A stretch of 64,000 nt of DNA. Source: JBALVT01 sp036960305 (GTDB lineage: Bacteria > Pseudomonadota > Gammaproteobacteria > Pseudomonadales > Halieaceae). The notes under the pieces were generated by a model. It did not search any database and was not told the DNA's origin. It worked only from the letters and a program-made list of their open reading frames with translations. The position numbers and the translations under genes were made by a program. The stretch's first letter is position 1. Every line of letters begins with the position of its first letter. The stretch spans positions 16,803 to 80,802 of the forward strand of contig JBALWA010000016.1 in the NCBI GenBank assembly GCA_036960305.1, read 5' to 3'. Positions 25,440 through 34,690 of the stretch are shown here, in pieces.

Positions 25440-27605
25440 TTACAGATAATCAATAAAGATGGGGGATGACCAAGCCCTGTGTCGGGCAGGGGCCAGACAG
25501 TCATCAGAGCGTGACTGCCCTACGCAATAACTCACTGCGGTGCAATTGCCCTGCTCGTCCCTTTCGCAACCAAACGGATCGCCATTAATTGTGTCCGTGG
25601 CCTGTTGAATAGCACGCACATAGTACACGGCTTCTCGACCGTCCTTGGAAAAATCCTCATCACTAAATTCAACAGCGCAGTGCTCCGCCGATGGATCGCA
25701 CTGAAAAACCTTCCAGGGATCTTGTACCAGATCTGAGGTGTTTTCCTGAGCCGTTAAGCGCGGCAGAATCTTAATCACTTCAATGGCTTCGATTGGGTAT
25801 CGATTGTCTGAGGGGTTATAGCACTCGCCTCGACAAAGTCGGTCAAGGCGCTCCGCGCCCAGTGCCTGCTCTGCATAGTCCGGGCAGCCAGGTAGCTGTT
25901 GACGGCTACCCATGGCACGAACGCGAAAGGTAGGGAAATCCGTGGTCTTTACTTCACTTCCCATGGGAAAGCTGGCGCCTTGCTGATCGACCATATCGAA
26001 CCACAACATTATACGCGGGCCGCTGGTACCGTATACTTCGCGGCGTTGCAGTGCGTCGAACAGGTCGCCACGGTTACGACTGCTGCTATGGGCTGCCACC
26101 AAACCGCCGGTATAGTAAAATGCATCAGCGCGATCGTTGGCCGACAGTGCGCTGATAAAAGATACTTCTTCGGCTGGCAGTGCTGCTTTCTGTTTTATGG
26201 ATGCCAGCGTCTGACGTAATTCGGGGTCCTTGGTATCGGTTATATAATATCGGTCATATTCCTTATAACCGTTACCACCTCTACCGGTGTGGGTATCGCT
26301 GGACCCGATAATACCCAAGCGGGCACGGGGTTTGGTGGGGCTGCCTGCGCGCTCACCCAGGGTCAAAATATACTGCGCCGAATGCTTTTCCTGATAATTG
26401 TAGGCGGGCAAGAAGCTCTGCGTTAACTGGTCGCACTGACCCCAGTCTTCCAGGCTGGCATCCGGAATAGTGAGTTTCGCTGGATTGAGCGGACTGCCAT
26501 TGTCAGCCCCGAGGTAACTGACAATGGCCTGATCCGCCCTGGTGCTACAAGCTGCGCTTTCAGGGTCGGCGCAGCGCTCACGAATAATATTTGCCGCCTG
26601 CTGACAGCAGGGAGTGAAGCCGTTCTCCGCTGGCGGGCACTCGGATGTGCCTGAATAGACCGTACTGCCTTCTTTTAAGTCACGATAGATTTCAGAATTT
26701 CCATGACCGGAATAGACTTCCAGTAAACGCTGATACTTGGGGTTATGTTGTTGTAGCTGTTGGTCAAAATCGGAACCTGTCACATTGGTAGTGCCCCAGG
26801 CCAAACCATGGGGGATAACCAGCGCATCAAAACCCCATTGATCCAGTTTGGTAAACAGTTCCGCGGGGGTTTCAGCTTTTTCGTAACAGTTGTCTGGCAA
26901 AGCAGTGGTATTGACCGCAGGATCACAATCCGGTGTGTCATACAGATTTTGCATGTGGCTGGCATAGCTACCATAGGCCGGCAGGTCACTCGCGCCTAAT
27001 GCCAACAGGCCCAGTCCTCTCAGGGGAGCCGGGAGATTGGCCATCTGCCGATAGACTTTGTCTCCGGACGAAATGGGGCGCCGAGGCAGCAGTTCTTCCT
27101 GCAGGTCACGAAATATGACGTTTTTGTGGCCATAGTGATTGGCAGGTGTGTCACCCAGATGAGACCACTCCCAACCCATAAACGCTACTGTGTCTGGCTG
27201 TTGGTCAGGACCTGCAGCACCGACAGCATTGCATTGGCGAATACTCTCTTTGGTGTCACTCCACTGTTTGGGGGTTAAACCTTCGGCGTGATCATTAATG
27301 CTCCAGAAATCGACAGCCGAGCAAAATCGGGCGAAATCGCAGGCATCAGCTGGGCTAAAATAGCCGAAGCCTTTCGACATCGGCGTGCCGAACATCGCCG
27401 CATCCATCGAGTAACTGGTGTGAACATGCAGGTCACCGAAGTAAATTTGCTTGCTGCCGTCTTGCGCGGGGGTCAACGGGCGCGCCACTTGTACGGGCTG
27501 ACCAATTGCCGGCTCTTCGAAGAACACTGCGGCGCCGACTACCCAAAACACCACCAAAGCAATAAGGAGAGTGGCGAGTAGTCCCAGTAATATTTTTTTT
27601 AGCAT
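25440..27605 (-). CDS. DUF3604 domain protein, membrane-anchored
   Basis: About 721 residues from the ATG at 27605 (MLKKILLGLLATLLIAL), which places a single N-terminal transmembrane anchor at the start, as is normal for DUF3604 proteins. The frame also stays open to 27647. The body shows the PHP-like metal motif FGDLHVHTSYSMDA, SINDHAEGLTPKQW, DALVIPHGLAWG and IGSSDTHTGRGGNGYKEYDR, all with histidine/aspartate pairs that could bind metals. Repeated CxxC/Cys pairs in the C-terminal third suggest extracytoplasmic folding. The activity of DUF3604 is not established; a periplasmic hydrolase is the structural inference. It is co-directional with and between the isomerase-like and PhyH genes. Confidence 0.88.
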   Translation of the reverse strand: MLKKILLGLLATLLIALVVFWVVGAAVFFEEPAIGQPVQVARPLTPAQDGSKQIYFGDLHVHTSYSMDAAMFGTPMSKGFGYFSPADACDFARFCSAVDFWSINDHAEGLTPKQWSDTKESIRQCNAVGAAGPDQQPDTVAFMGWEWSHLGDTPANHYGHKNVIFRDLQEELLPRRPISSGDKVYRQMANLPAPLRGLGLLALGASDLPAYGSYASHMQNLYDTPDCDPAVNTTALPDNCYEKAETPAELFTKLDQWGFDALVIPHGLAWGTTNVTGSDFDQQLQQHNPKYQRLLEVYSGHGNSEIYRDLKEGSTVYSGTSECPPAENGFTPCCQQAANIIRERCADPESAACSTRADQAIVSYLGADNGSPLNPAKLTIPDASLEDWGQCDQLTQSFLPAYNYQEKHSAQYILTLGERAGSPTKPRARLGIIGSSDTHTGRGGNGYKEYDRYYITDTKDPELRQTLASIKQKAALPAEEVSFISALSANDRADAFYYTGGLVAAHSSSRNRGDLFDALQRREVYGTSGPRIMLWFDMVDQQGASFPMGSEVKTTDFPTFRVRAMGSRQQLPGCPDYAEQALGAERLDRLCRGECYNPSDNRYPIEAIEVIKILPRLTAQENTSDLVQDPWKVFQCDPSAEHCAVEFSDEDFSKDGREAVYYVRAIQQATDTINGDPFGCERDEQGNCTAVSYCVGQSRSDDCLAPARHRAWSSPIFIDYL

Positions 27606-27666
27606 AAAGACCCACGTACTGTGAAACCCAGATTGAGTGTTAACCATAGTCTAATCATAAGCCGGG

Positions 27667-28701
27667 TCAAACCTTGGCAAAGCATTGGTTCAGTAATAGT
27701 TGAGTGGCTTTTATGCCCTGCACTTCGGTCAGGCCGTGCCCCTCAAATTCAATACCCACATGGCCTCTATAGCCAGCGTCGCTAGCAATCTGCATCATGC
27801 GCAAGAAATCTATAGTGGTTTCGTTACCCATAGTGTCAAAGTCATAAGATTTGGCACTTAAGCCTTTCGCCAACGGGGCCAGCTCTGCCACGCCTTTATA
27901 GCGGTCGTATTCATCAGTGCAATCCCCAGGGGTGCCCTCAATGCAAAAATTGCCAAAATCTGGCAGGGTACCGCAATAGGGGCTATCAACGGCCCGGATC
28001 ACTTCCGCAAGCCATTGTCCGTTAGACGAATAACCGCCGTGATTTTCAACAATAATGTTAACCCCCGCCGCCTCACCGTAGGCGGTTAGTTGGGTTAATC
28101 CGTCAACCGCGTTGGCCGCAACCTCTTCAGCGCTGCCCTGCCCCGCAGCATTGACCCGAACGGAGTGTGCTCCGAGTTTTTGCGCGATATCGACCCAGGG
28201 ATGATGCTTTGTCACTGCTATTTTTCTTGTGCTTTCGTCAGCATCACCGAGATCACCCAGTGCGTCACACATAATGAGGCCTACCTGCACACCCTGTTGC
28301 TGGCACTGAGCCTTGAATGCATCCCAGTAGCCGTCGTCGCCTGACTTGGAAAAATAGAACGTATTGACCAGCTCAATCGTGTCAATGCCAAACTGCTCCA
28401 TGGCGATCGTGGGAAAGTCGTCAGGATGAAGTACGCCCTGTAGTAAGGCATCAGGATTCTCCATCAATGTTTGGCCGATATAGGCCCAGCCCTGTTCCAT
28501 CGTGCTACCAAAAAAGCTTTTGTGCAGCGACCACTGCGCCAGTGAAATCTTGAAATTACTTTGTGCCCTGCTCATAGGTTCCCCGGTGTTAGTTGTCGTT
28601 TCTGTGCCAGCACAGCCCGATGTCAATAAGGGCGGAGCCAACGCTACCGCAATACCCGACAGACTTAACTTTTGTAGAAAGGATCGTCTATCAGCATTCA
28701 T
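27667..28701 (-). CDS. exported sugar-phosphate isomerase/epimerase-like TIM-barrel protein
   Basis: About 344 residues from the ATG at 28701 (GGTGGG 5 bases before it). The longer frame to 28722 starts at a TTG and is less likely. The N-terminus has a twin-arginine-like DRRSFLQKL followed by a hydrophobic stretch and a lipobox-like LTSGC, so a Tat-exported lipoprotein is plausible. The body is an AP-endonuclease-2-type TIM barrel (GAHSVRVNAAGQG, NIIVENHGGYSSNGQW, CGTLPDFGNFCIEG, GHVGIEFEGHGL) with the Glu/Asp/His positions expected to bind metal. It is the first gene of the unit with DUF3604 and PhyH. Its substrate is unknown. Confidence 0.88.
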   Translation of the reverse strand: MNADRRSFLQKLSLSGIAVALAPPLLTSGCAGTETTTNTGEPMSRAQSNFKISLAQWSLHKSFFGSTMEQGWAYIGQTLMENPDALLQGVLHPDDFPTIAMEQFGIDTIELVNTFYFSKSGDDGYWDAFKAQCQQQGVQVGLIMCDALGDLGDADESTRKIAVTKHHPWVDIAQKLGAHSVRVNAAGQGSAEEVAANAVDGLTQLTAYGEAAGVNIIVENHGGYSSNGQWLAEVIRAVDSPYCGTLPDFGNFCIEGTPGDCTDEYDRYKGVAELAPLAKGLSAKSYDFDTMGNETTIDFLRMMQIASDAGYRGHVGIEFEGHGLTEVQGIKATQLLLNQCFAKV

Positions 28702-28924
28702 AATACCCACCGGTTTCGACAAATTAGATGGTCTAGACTACATTATTCTAGCTTCAAGTTTGCAGAACAAGCTGAACTTAAGCCTAGAAGCAACTCTCGA
28801 AGGAACCATGCCTATAGAAAACACTTAACATCCATCCTCGGGCCAGGAGTCATTTCCGCAAAACTTGGACTTTCCCTGATTACCGGGCAATAATATAGCT
28901 ATAACTAGCTTATAGGATATTTCG

Positions 28925-29713
28925 ATGACTGTCATTAAGGGAAAAGTCTGTCTCATTGTCGGCGCTTCTTCAGGCATTGGCCGGGCGCTGGCCCTTCAAC
29001 TCGCCCGCCGGGGAGCCATCCTCGCGTTGACCGCCAGGCGAGAGGATCGCCTGTTAGCGCTGAAGGCAGAAATCGAGGCCCTGGGCGGCCAATGCGAAAT
29101 AAGGACCGCAGATGCCACCAACAGCCAGGAATCAGCCGCGGTTGTGGGCAAGTTCGTGGATATCTTCAAGCGGGTCGATATCGCCATTCTCAATGCCGGC
29201 GGCGCTCCCGCCGTCGACATGCGCGAGATAGGTGCTGAGGACGTGAATCACTACATGCGGACTAACTACGACGTCACCGTAAACTATCTCTTCCCGGTTC
29301 TTGAGGTCATGAAGCGACAGCGCGACGGCTTCGTCCTGCATACCAATTCATTGGCGGGCTTTCTCGGCATTCCACTACAAGGACCCTATAGTGCTGCCAA
29401 AGGCGCTACCCGCTTATTGCTTGATACCTGCCGCCTGGAGTTTGAGGAATACGGCATAAAGTTTTGCAATGTCTACCCGGGGTTTGTGGCCACTGAGGCA
29501 ACCCAGGGAGATGGCATGCCAGCGCCATTGGAGATTTCTGAAGATCAAGCCGCAACCCATTTAATCTACGCGCTCGAGAAAGAGAAGAAAGACTATATGT
29601 TCCCCTGGCCGATGCGCTGGCTGGTGCGGTTGGCGCTGTTGCTGCCAGGTTTTATTGTGCGGATGATTCTCAGGCAGGATGTTCCAAGTCGTGCAGATAC
29701 CGGCACAAGGTGA
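28925..29713 (+). CDS. SDR family NAD(P)-dependent oxidoreductase
   Basis: 262 residues, classical short-chain dehydrogenase. The cofactor motif is GASSGIGR (13-20). An Arg/Arg at the end of strand 2 (TARRED) suggests NADP(H). NAG is at 90-92 and the catalytic set is Ser142, Tyr155 and Lys159 (GPYSAAKGATRLL). The C-terminus is extended by a hydrophobic segment (MRWLVRLALLLPGFIVRMIL), giving a membrane-associated tail of the kind seen in SDRs acting on lipids or sterols. AGCTA-TAAC-TAGCT (28897-28910) lies just before the start. Confidence 0.92.
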   Translation: MTVIKGKVCLIVGASSGIGRALALQLARRGAILALTARREDRLLALKAEIEALGGQCEIRTADATNSQESAAVVGKFVDIFKRVDIAILNAGGAPAVDMREIGAEDVNHYMRTNYDVTVNYLFPVLEVMKRQRDGFVLHTNSLAGFLGIPLQGPYSAAKGATRLLLDTCRLEFEEYGIKFCNVYPGFVATEATQGDGMPAPLEISEDQAATHLIYALEKEKKDYMFPWPMRWLVRLALLLPGFIVRMILRQDVPSRADTGTR

Positions 29714-29744
29714 AGAGCGTTGCTACCACTCTTTGATACCGGTA

Positions 29745-29830
29745 TTACTCGCAATCGTGCTCCCCCAGACTAAACACCCGCGCCGCGTTCTGGCCCAGAA
29801 AGAGCGCTCGAGTATCGCCTGCGCATCCTT
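29745..29830 (-). pseudogene. C-terminal stub of a TIM-barrel amidohydrolase
   Basis: Directly after the stop codon of the SGNH esterase, the minus strand has an open frame GDTRALFLGQNAARVFSLG ending EHDCE and TAA (29745-29747). The LFLGxNAARVFxL pattern is the usual C-terminal end of amidohydrolase-2 family proteins. Nothing else of that gene is present. It looks like a deletion that removed the body and brought the 3' end up to the esterase gene. Confidence 0.42.
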
Positions 29831-29832
29831 TT

Positions 29833-30585
29833 TTACTCAGCCATCAACTGCTGCACCATGGGCTCTATCGCCGTCGCCCACACGGTGTACTGATCGGCAT
29901 TGGGGTGTAGCAAGTCACTCATGACTGACCGTTGCAAGATTCTGTTCTCATCCAGAAACTCGCCATTGATGTTCAACCAATGCACGCGTTGGCCATCGGC
30001 AAAGCCCTTGATGATTTCGTTGGTCCCCATAGTTAACTGCCTGTAAGGATTACTGTCATCCTTTCCTCTAGGAAAAATAGCCAGGAGAAGCACTTTGGTG
30101 CTCGGCAAGCGAAGCGCCAACTCATCAAGAATTGCCTTGATGCCGTCGGCCGTTTCCTGGGAAGGCTCCATACGATGCCCCGCGTTATTGGTGCCAATCA
30201 TCAGAACCAACAAACTGGGGTCAATACCCTCTACCTCTCCGTTCTGTAATCGCCAGAGAACATTCTCTGTCTTATCGCCCGAATAGCCCAGATTGAGTGC
30301 ATTGCGATCTCTATAGAACCTGTCCCATGCCGCCTTTCCCCTCTTCTCCCAGGAATGGGTGATTGAGTCGCCCAGGAATACCAGTTGCACGTTCCCCAGT
30401 GCCTGCTTCTCTTTGAGCTTTTGCTGGTGACGACTGATCCACCAATCATCCTGCCGCGAGACAGGCTCGATGGACATGCCTTCCCGGTACTCCGCTGTCG
30501 CGTGAGGAGCGAATTGACAGGCGCCCATCAACATAAGGAAAACCGTGATTAGCATCACTCTCAATGTCTGCGTGACTCCTTTCAT
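29833..30585 (-). CDS. SGNH/GDSL-type esterase lipoprotein (PAF-acetylhydrolase beta-like)
   Basis: 250 residues with a lipoprotein signal (lipobox LMGAC). Block I GDSITHSWEKRG carries the catalytic Ser, block II the Gly in NLGYSGDKTENVLWRLQNGE, block III the GTNN of LMIGTNNAGHR, and block V the Asp/His pair in DLLHPNADQY. All four SGNH residues are present. The closest known relatives by motif are platelet-activating-factor acetylhydrolase IB-like lipases, which remove short acyl groups from glycolipids or sugars. It is convergent with the SDR gene and has an AGAGAAG ribosome binding site. A hexosaminidase pair next door suggests deacetylation of amino-sugar oligomers as one option. Confidence 0.9.
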   Translation of the reverse strand: MKGVTQTLRVMLITVFLMLMGACQFAPHATAEYREGMSIEPVSRQDDWWISRHQQKLKEKQALGNVQLVFLGDSITHSWEKRGKAAWDRFYRDRNALNLGYSGDKTENVLWRLQNGEVEGIDPSLLVLMIGTNNAGHRMEPSQETADGIKAILDELALRLPSTKVLLLAIFPRGKDDSNPYRQLTMGTNEIIKGFADGQRVHWLNINGEFLDENRILQRSVMSDLLHPNADQYTVWATAIEPMVQQLMAE

Positions 30586-30827
30586 TAGCTTCTCTTTTTT
30601 AAGTCATTGTAGATTCGGTTACCGTGCTTGAACATTGTCTTTCATTATTATGTCCGAAAATACGCCGTGACCAGTGTCAACCTTAAGTGTCTAACGTAGC
30701 TTTTACTAGGTAAAGCTATTCTTGTAGGCGAAACACTCATTGCCTCGATACAGCAACTATACTGAACTGGAAACCAGTCTTATGATTCAAGGAATCATGC
30801 TCTATAGCAAATCAAATCAAGCGGCAC

Positions 30828-31565
30828 ATGACGCTAGCATGCAGCCTTTTACTCTTCTTATTTGCCTGTGGGGTACAAGCTGCGGGTGAACCAGCCATTG
30901 TTCCTGCACCCGCATCCAGGCCAACAGCACCACAGGACTTTTCTATGGTGTCCAGACATTGCGCCAGCTACTTCCCTCAGAAGTCTTTTCCACTACCGTA
31001 GAATCTGTTCCGTGGACTCTGCCCCATGTCACCATCGTCGACGAACCCCGATTCAGCTGGCGTGGCCTTCACCTGGATGTGGGCAGGCACTTCATGCCTG
31101 TCGACTTCATCAAGAAATATGTGGACCTGCTCGCACTACACAAAATGAATCGCTTCCACTGGCACCTCACAGAGGACCAGGGGTGGCGTATCGAAATCAA
31201 GAAATACCCGAAATTAACTGAGGTTGGCGCATGGCGGGACGAAACCATGATCGGACACTACAACGATCGCCCTTGGTGGATACCTGCCCCTGGAGAAAGT
31301 CTACCACTACAACCCGGTACCGGCTGAACTAAACAAACAGCAGGCGAAGCATATACTGGGCGCCCAGGGCCAGCTGTGGAGCGAATACATGCAAACGCCC
31401 ATGCACGTGGAATACATGGCCTTCCCTCTAGTGTCTGCGCTGGCCGAAGTCGTATGGCTGAACCAGCCTGAGGAGCAGCGCGACTACGACCAGTTCCTGC
31501 AGCGATTGGAAATACACAAACGCCGCCTGGACCAGATGAACGTGAACTACCACCCCCTGGATTAA
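30828..31565 (+). pseudogene. GH20 beta-N-acetylhexosaminidase with two internal deletions
   Basis: Three blocks in two frames. Block 1 is a signal peptide (MTLACSLLLFLFACGVQAAG) and IVPAPAS. Block 2 is in a shifted frame, from ANSTTGLFYGVQTLRQLLP through DVGRHFMPVDFIKKYVD and HWHLTEDQGWRIEIKKYPKL. Block 3 is back in the first frame, from GGYLPLEKVYHYNPVPAEL to the end NVNYHPLD. Aligned to the intact paralogue at 32950-34653, about 95 codons are missing after block 1 and about 250 after block 2, including the catalytic Asp-Glu pair. Both flanks and the stop are otherwise well preserved, so the decay is recent or happened by discrete deletions. Confidence 0.85.
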
Positions 31566-31592
31566 ACGCGTGGCAGTCTCATTAACGGAGCC

Positions 31593-32585
31593 CTAATCAC
31601 CCGGGGGCTCCACTAATAGCGGTGCAACCTTATTGGCATAGAGTTCCAGACTCTCCCACCCCACATCTATTGGCATACCACCGCACAGGGGCGACAGATT
31701 GAGCGACCCCTTGCTTGCGATTTTATCGGCAGCCTCCTGCGGTGAGAGAATGGCATACTTGCCTTCAGCTCGGAGGTCTTCCAGCGTATGGGCCGAGGAT
31801 TCAGCATAAGCCCTGCGGCTTTTGTGTTTCCACTGCGCGTACGACTCGGCATCGTAAAGCAGGTACTTACCCACTTCCGCCCAGGCCTTGTCCGGGTCTT
31901 CGGCAATCAGGGTCAAGCTGGGCTCCCGGGGAAAGATCACAAACCCCCCATCGAACCCGTGCTCTTCGCACGCCTCCTCATACATATCCTTCAGAGCGGG
32001 ATCATCAATCGCAGGGGCAAAGTAGAGTTTATAACGTGCAGCTCGGCGCGCTGCCGCCCGACTGTTTCCCCCGACAAATAGGAAGGACCGGCTGGCACGT
32101 TCAGGAATCGGCTTGAGTTTCACCGGAGTGCCTTGATAGTCGAATTCATCCCCACTGAGAGCCCGCAACAAGACGTCCAGTTTCTCGTCAAAAATCGCTC
32201 CCCGTTGCGCCCAGGGCACACCGAAGGTGCGATATTCCAGCTCCCGGTAACCCAGCCCCAGAGTCACTGAGAAGCGGCCATTCGAGACCAGATCCAGCAC
32301 GGCAATGTCTTCCGCCACCCGTATGGGATTATGCAACGGCAACTGCAGCGCACTGACACTGATAGCCAAGCGACTGCTGACGGTGACTGCAGACATGGCC
32401 ATCATCAGAGGAGAACTGAGGAAGCCATGTTCTGTATTGTGATGCTCGGAAAAACCGACCACCGAAACAGTTTGCTGGTCAGCCCAGCGCACCATGTCGA
32501 TACAGGCGCGATAACGATCACCCATGGAATCGGGACAGAACGGCGCTCGCCTGAGATCGAACTGCAGAACGATGAGTGGGTTCAT
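31593..32585 (-). CDS. LLM class flavin-dependent oxidoreductase
   Basis: 330 residues from the ATG at 32585 (MNPLIVLQFDLRRAPF), chosen for the GGGGAA eight bases upstream; the frame stays open to 32621. Luciferase-superfamily features include VVGFSEHHNTEHGFLSSPLM, NPIRVAEDIAVLDLVSNGRF (the R-x-AE-x-A-x-LD pattern) and SVTLGLGYRELEYRTFGVPW. It belongs to a different subgroup from the 23623-24501 protein. The substrate is unknown. It lies between the decayed and intact GH20 genes on the opposite strand and has no operon partner. Confidence 0.9.
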   Translation of the reverse strand: MNPLIVLQFDLRRAPFCPDSMGDRYRACIDMVRWADQQTVSVVGFSEHHNTEHGFLSSPLMMAMSAVTVSSRLAISVSALQLPLHNPIRVAEDIAVLDLVSNGRFSVTLGLGYRELEYRTFGVPWAQRGAIFDEKLDVLLRALSGDEFDYQGTPVKLKPIPERASRSFLFVGGNSRAAARRAARYKLYFAPAIDDPALKDMYEEACEEHGFDGGFVIFPREPSLTLIAEDPDKAWAEVGKYLLYDAESYAQWKHKSRRAYAESSAHTLEDLRAEGKYAILSPQEAADKIASKGSLNLSPLCGGMPIDVGWESLELYANKVAPLLVEPPGD

Positions 32586-32699
32586 AGATTTTTCCCCAGG
32601 GAAGTAATCACGTTTGCTCAATCCTTTCTTTGGCTTTCATTAATAATTATCCTCTAGCAAGCAATCTCTGATCCGAGTGACATTTTGGAGTCAATGAGG

Positions 32700-32853
32700 A
32701 GAAATTACCATAGACGGTGAAATCACTAAGAAATACATCTGCCACTTTCGGACTGATAATGGGGATCCAAGTCTCCTCCCGGCACTCACCGGTGATCATA
32801 ACAATGGTTTGCAATACGGAGTGACCCTTGGTTACAATTTTTGGGGTCTATAG
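32700..32853 (+). pseudogene. possible C-terminal fragment of an outer-membrane barrel
   Basis: An open frame of about 48 codons ends LTGDHNNGLQYGVTLGYNFW-GL before TAG at 32851-32853. The alternation and the aromatic terminus fit a last beta-strand pair of an outer-membrane protein. No start or ribosome binding site is seen. It ends 97 bases before the hexosaminidase start, so it may also overlap that gene's promoter. Weak evidence, recorded because the same kind of stub recurs at 41938-42060. Confidence 0.3.
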
Positions 32854-32949
32854 TTTCGTGAGGCATTTCCATCGTTAATGACTTTGCCGGGGGCAACTAA
32901 CTCGCAAGTTGGATCGATGGCCGCAATTCAACTAAAAGGGCCAATTTTC

Positions 32950-34653
32950 ATGTTAAAGATCTTTTTGAACACTGTCGCATCTCTCGCATTAGTCGCGGGC
33001 TCCTCCACTTTTTCCTTGGCGGAGCGACTATCTACTGATCCAATGTTGATTCCCGCTCCAACGACGTTGCAGATACTGGACGGTAGTTACGTGTTAAGCG
33101 ATGACATCGCCGTTAGTGTAGCCCCTGAATTTTTGCAGGGGATAGAAGCCGTGCGACTGCTGCTCGGCCCTTCCACTGGCTTCAAGTTTTCCACTGCAAC
33201 GCCTGATCGCGCAGGTGTTCGGATCTCCTATGAGGCAGGTCTTCACGCGGAAGGTTATCGACTAAGAGTCGATGACAATGGTATCGATATCACCGCTGCC
33301 TCTGATGCAGGTGCATTCTTTGCGCTACAGACCCTGCGGCAACTACTTCCGCCGGAAATCTACTCAAGCAATGTTACCGACCTGAATTGGGAAATTCCGG
33401 CTATCTATATCGAAGACGAACCCCGCCTTTCCTGGCGAGGTCTACACCTGGACGTGGGCCGCCACTTTATGCCGGTAGCGTTCGTCAAAAAGTATATCGA
33501 CCTGCTGGCTGTCCACAAAATGAATCGTTTCCACTGGCATCTGACGGAAGACCAGGGCTGGCGTATAGAAATCAAACGCTACCCCAAACTAACCAGTGTG
33601 GGATCAGTGCGCGCCCAAACAGTGGTGGGGAACGCCATGTTTGCGAATAAGGACGAAAAAGTTTTCGATAATACGCCGCACGGCGGGTTCTATACGCAGA
33701 AAGAAGTAAAGGAGGTGGTTGCATACGCCGCCGCCCGCCACGTGATGGTTGTTCCCGAGATCGAGTTTCCCGGTCACGCCCAGGCGGCTATAGCTGCCTA
33801 CCCGGAACTGGGCAACACCGGCAAGCAATTCAAGGTCCGGGAAGACTGGGGCATCAGTAAAAACACCATCAAGCCCTCAGACGAAACACTGGAATTCTAT
33901 CGCAATGTTCTGACGGAGGTGATGGCTTTGTTTCCCTCCCCGTTTATTCACATTGGCGGCGACGAAGCACCGAAAGACCAGTGGGAAGAGAGCCCCTACG
34001 CCCAGCAGCGCATAGCAGAACTTGGCCTCGCCAACGCTCACGAACTACAGAGCTGGCTAATCCAACAAATAGACGACTTTCTCAATGAAAACGGTCGCCG
34101 CCTGATTGGTTGGGACGAAATCATGCAGGGCGGACTGAGCAGCAACGCCACCGTAATGAGTTGGCGCGGCATGAAGCCCGGCCTGCGTGCGGCAGAAGCC
34201 GGGCACGATGTAATCATGGCACCCACCCGCTGGACCTACTTCGACTACTATCAGGCAGATTCGGCCAGTGAACCCATGGCCCTGGGGTCCTACGTCCCGT
34301 TACGGGAAGTTTACGCCTTCGAGCCCGCTCCGGCAGAGTTACCCGCTGACATTCGCCAACGTATCCTCGGTGCACAGGGCCAACTGTGGACCGAATTTAT
34401 GAAAACGTCTGATCAAGTGGAGTATATGGCCTATCCTCGCGCCGTGGCACTATCAGAGGTTGTATGGAGCCCCCGAGACCAACGTGACTATAAGAATTTC
34501 CTTGAACGCTTGTCTGTGCATTTGGCCAGATTGGATACGCTGGAGGTGAACTACCGCCCGCTCGGTAACGATGAACTCGACTTCTGGGAAAACATCAAAC
34601 AGTCTCTGCTTAAGAATGCCATGGATCTCTATTTTTGGTATAGCGACCTGTAG
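32950..34653 (+). CDS. beta-N-acetylhexosaminidase (GH20)
   Basis: About 567 residues from the ATG at 32950, which gives a clear signal peptide (MLKIFLNTVASLALVAGSST); the open frame extends to 32878. It removes terminal GlcNAc/GalNAc from chitin oligomers or glycans in the periplasm. The GH20b-like N-terminal domain (LIPAPTTLQILDGSYVLSDD) is followed by the catalytic TIM barrel: RGLHLDVGRHFMPVAFVKKY, HWHLTEDQGWRIEIKRYPKL, and the catalytic pair Asp338-Glu339 in HIGGDEAPKDQW. WDEIMQGGLS and LGAQGQLWTEFM complete the active site. The decayed paralogue is 1.4 kb upstream in the same direction, implying an ancestral tandem pair. Confidence 0.95.
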   Translation: MLKIFLNTVASLALVAGSSTFSLAERLSTDPMLIPAPTTLQILDGSYVLSDDIAVSVAPEFLQGIEAVRLLLGPSTGFKFSTATPDRAGVRISYEAGLHAEGYRLRVDDNGIDITAASDAGAFFALQTLRQLLPPEIYSSNVTDLNWEIPAIYIEDEPRLSWRGLHLDVGRHFMPVAFVKKYIDLLAVHKMNRFHWHLTEDQGWRIEIKRYPKLTSVGSVRAQTVVGNAMFANKDEKVFDNTPHGGFYTQKEVKEVVAYAAARHVMVVPEIEFPGHAQAAIAAYPELGNTGKQFKVREDWGISKNTIKPSDETLEFYRNVLTEVMALFPSPFIHIGGDEAPKDQWEESPYAQQRIAELGLANAHELQSWLIQQIDDFLNENGRRLIGWDEIMQGGLSSNATVMSWRGMKPGLRAAEAGHDVIMAPTRWTYFDYYQADSASEPMALGSYVPLREVYAFEPAPAELPADIRQRILGAQGQLWTEFMKTSDQVEYMAYPRAVALSEVVWSPRDQRDYKNFLERLSVHLARLDTLEVNYRPLGNDELDFWENIKQSLLKNAMDLYFWYSDL

Positions 34654-34690
34654 TCCTTAATCACAATTGCAGCTGCAAACTGATCCACCA

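Noticed and set aside
34667..34678. perfect 12-base palindrome TTGCAGCTGCAA between convergent genes
   Set aside because: No promoter nearby and a 12-base palindrome can occur by chance; not called as an operator.
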